Source: Streptomyces asoensis
Lineage (GTDB): Bacteria > Actinomycetota > Actinomycetes > Streptomycetales > Streptomycetaceae
Assembly (NCBI RefSeq): GCF_013085465.1
Contig: NZ_CP049838.1
Span: forward strand, 8,184,001 to 8,248,000
Direction of reading: 5' to 3'
Length of the DNA stretch: 64,000 nt
Below are positions 63,590 to 64,000 of this stretch, piece after piece. The position numbers were made by a program, and so were the translations under genes. Each line of letters opens with the position of its first letter. Position 1 is the stretch's first letter. The notes under the pieces were generated by a model. It was not told the origin of the DNA. It worked only from the letters and a program-made list of their open reading frames with translations, and ran no database searches.

Positions 63590-64000
63590 ATGCGCAACGA
63601 GGGATTGGGGTCGTGGCCCGCACGCCGGGCCCGTAAGACCCCGCACCGCACCGCGCTGGTCCACGGTGAGCAGTCGACGGACTATCGCACACTGTATACA
63701 CGCACCACGCGCCTGGCCCACGCCCTGCGCGCCCGGGGTGTGCGGCGCGGCGACCGCATCGCCTACCTGGGCCCGAACCACCCCTCCTACCTGGAGACCC
63801 TGTTCGCCGCCGGCACCCTCGGCGCGGTGTTCGTCCCCCTCAACACCCGCCTCGCCGGCCCAGAGATCGCCTACCAGCTCGCCGACTCCGGCGCCAAGGC
63901 CCTCGTCTACGGCCCTACGCACGCCGGCCTGGTCGCCGGACTGCCCGGGAACACGGACGTCCGGACGTACCTCGAGGTCGGCGCCGAATACGAGGGGGAG
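63590..64000 (+). CDS. acyl-CoA synthetase (AMP-binding), N-terminal part; cut by window edge
   Basis: The first 137 residues of an ANL-family ligase: MRNEGLGSWPARRARKTPHRTALVHGEQSTDYRTL, GVRRGDRIAYLGPNHPSYLETLFAAGTLGAVFVPLNTRL and EIAYQLADSGAKALVYG match the usual N-terminal blocks; the AMP-binding core lies beyond the window. It starts 12 bases after the amidohydrolase stop. In this context it probably activates a hydroxycinnamate or other aromatic acid to its CoA ester. Confidence 0.87.
   Translation, partial: MRNEGLGSWPARRARKTPHRTALVHGEQSTDYRTLYTRTTRLAHALRARGVRRGDRIAYLGPNHPSYLETLFAAGTLGAVFVPLNTRLAGPEIAYQLADSGAKALVYGPTHAGLVAGLPGNTDVRTYLEVGAEYEGE

Overview
The window is high-GC actinobacterial DNA that reads as Streptomyces. 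Third codon positions are G/C-rich, GTG and TTG starts are frequent, genes often overlap by an ATGA or GTGA, and two genes carry the rare TTA (bldA-type) codon. No rRNA, tRNA, insertion sequence, CRISPR or phage genes were seen. The gene order 9-15 kb (pterin/GTP cyclohydrolase group) plus 34-43 kb (second pentose-phosphate operon) recalls the region of S. coelicolor around SCO6650-SCO6663, as far as I remember it; here about 18 kb of other genes lies between the two blocks.

Layout. (1) 0-8.3 kb: a CooC-type P-loop ATPase and a partner protein on the minus strand, divergent from an operon of GNAT acetyltransferase, peptide/nickel-type binding lipoprotein, a single-chain fused DppB-DppC permease, an MFS protein, a Met/His-rich membrane protein and a YcnI-type copper protein. 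It ends in a near-ideal bidirectional terminator. (2) 8.4-15.8 kb: CDP-alcohol phosphatidyltransferase, medium-chain dehydrogenase, inactivated 6-pyruvoyl-tetrahydropterin-synthase fold, GT4 glycosyltransferase, methyltransferase, flippase-like membrane protein, creatininase-family amidohydrolase and a GTP cyclohydrolase II with Met in place of the key Tyr. I read this as an undescribed pathway that starts from a formylated pyrimidine (FAPy). (3) 15.9-19.3 kb: an FAD amine oxidase and two saccharopine dehydrogenases, translationally coupled. (4) 19.4-27.4 kb: esterase/beta-lactamase, regulators (TetR, LysR, TetR), MFS pumps, a PPOX flavin/F420 protein and a 3-hydroxyisobutyrate-dehydrogenase relative, several with clear palindromic operators. 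(5) 27.5-32.9 kb: quinate/shikimate uptake and conversion to protocatechuate under a TetR regulator. (6) 32.9-43.2 kb: a membrane protein gene broken by TGG to TGA, then phosphatase, gnd, pgi, opcA, zwf, tal, tkt. (7) 43.4-49.3 kb: AraC and LysR regulators, a short-chain epimerase-type protein, a GH16-CBM6 glucanase with a LacI-type operator, and a lipoprotein L,D-transpeptidase. (8) 50.0-60.2 kb: an apparently new biosynthetic cluster. It holds two paralogous condensation enzymes of architecture C / adenylation C-terminal subdomain / carrier domain without the pantetheine serine, an O-carbamoyltransferase, a two-permease ABC-2 exporter, a macrolide-type glycosyltransferase with a TTA codon at position 3, and a sugar nucleotidyltransferase. 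(9) 60.3-64 kb: IclR and MarR regulators divergent from SDR, amidohydrolase and acyl-CoA ligase (cut by the window edge), resembling p-hydroxycinnamate side-chain degradation.

The two places most worth attention are the 50-60 kb cluster, for its paired Ser-less NRPS-derived enzymes, and the 9-15.8 kb pterin-like cluster, where active-site substitutions in two enzymes and a creatininase neighbour suggest a pathway.
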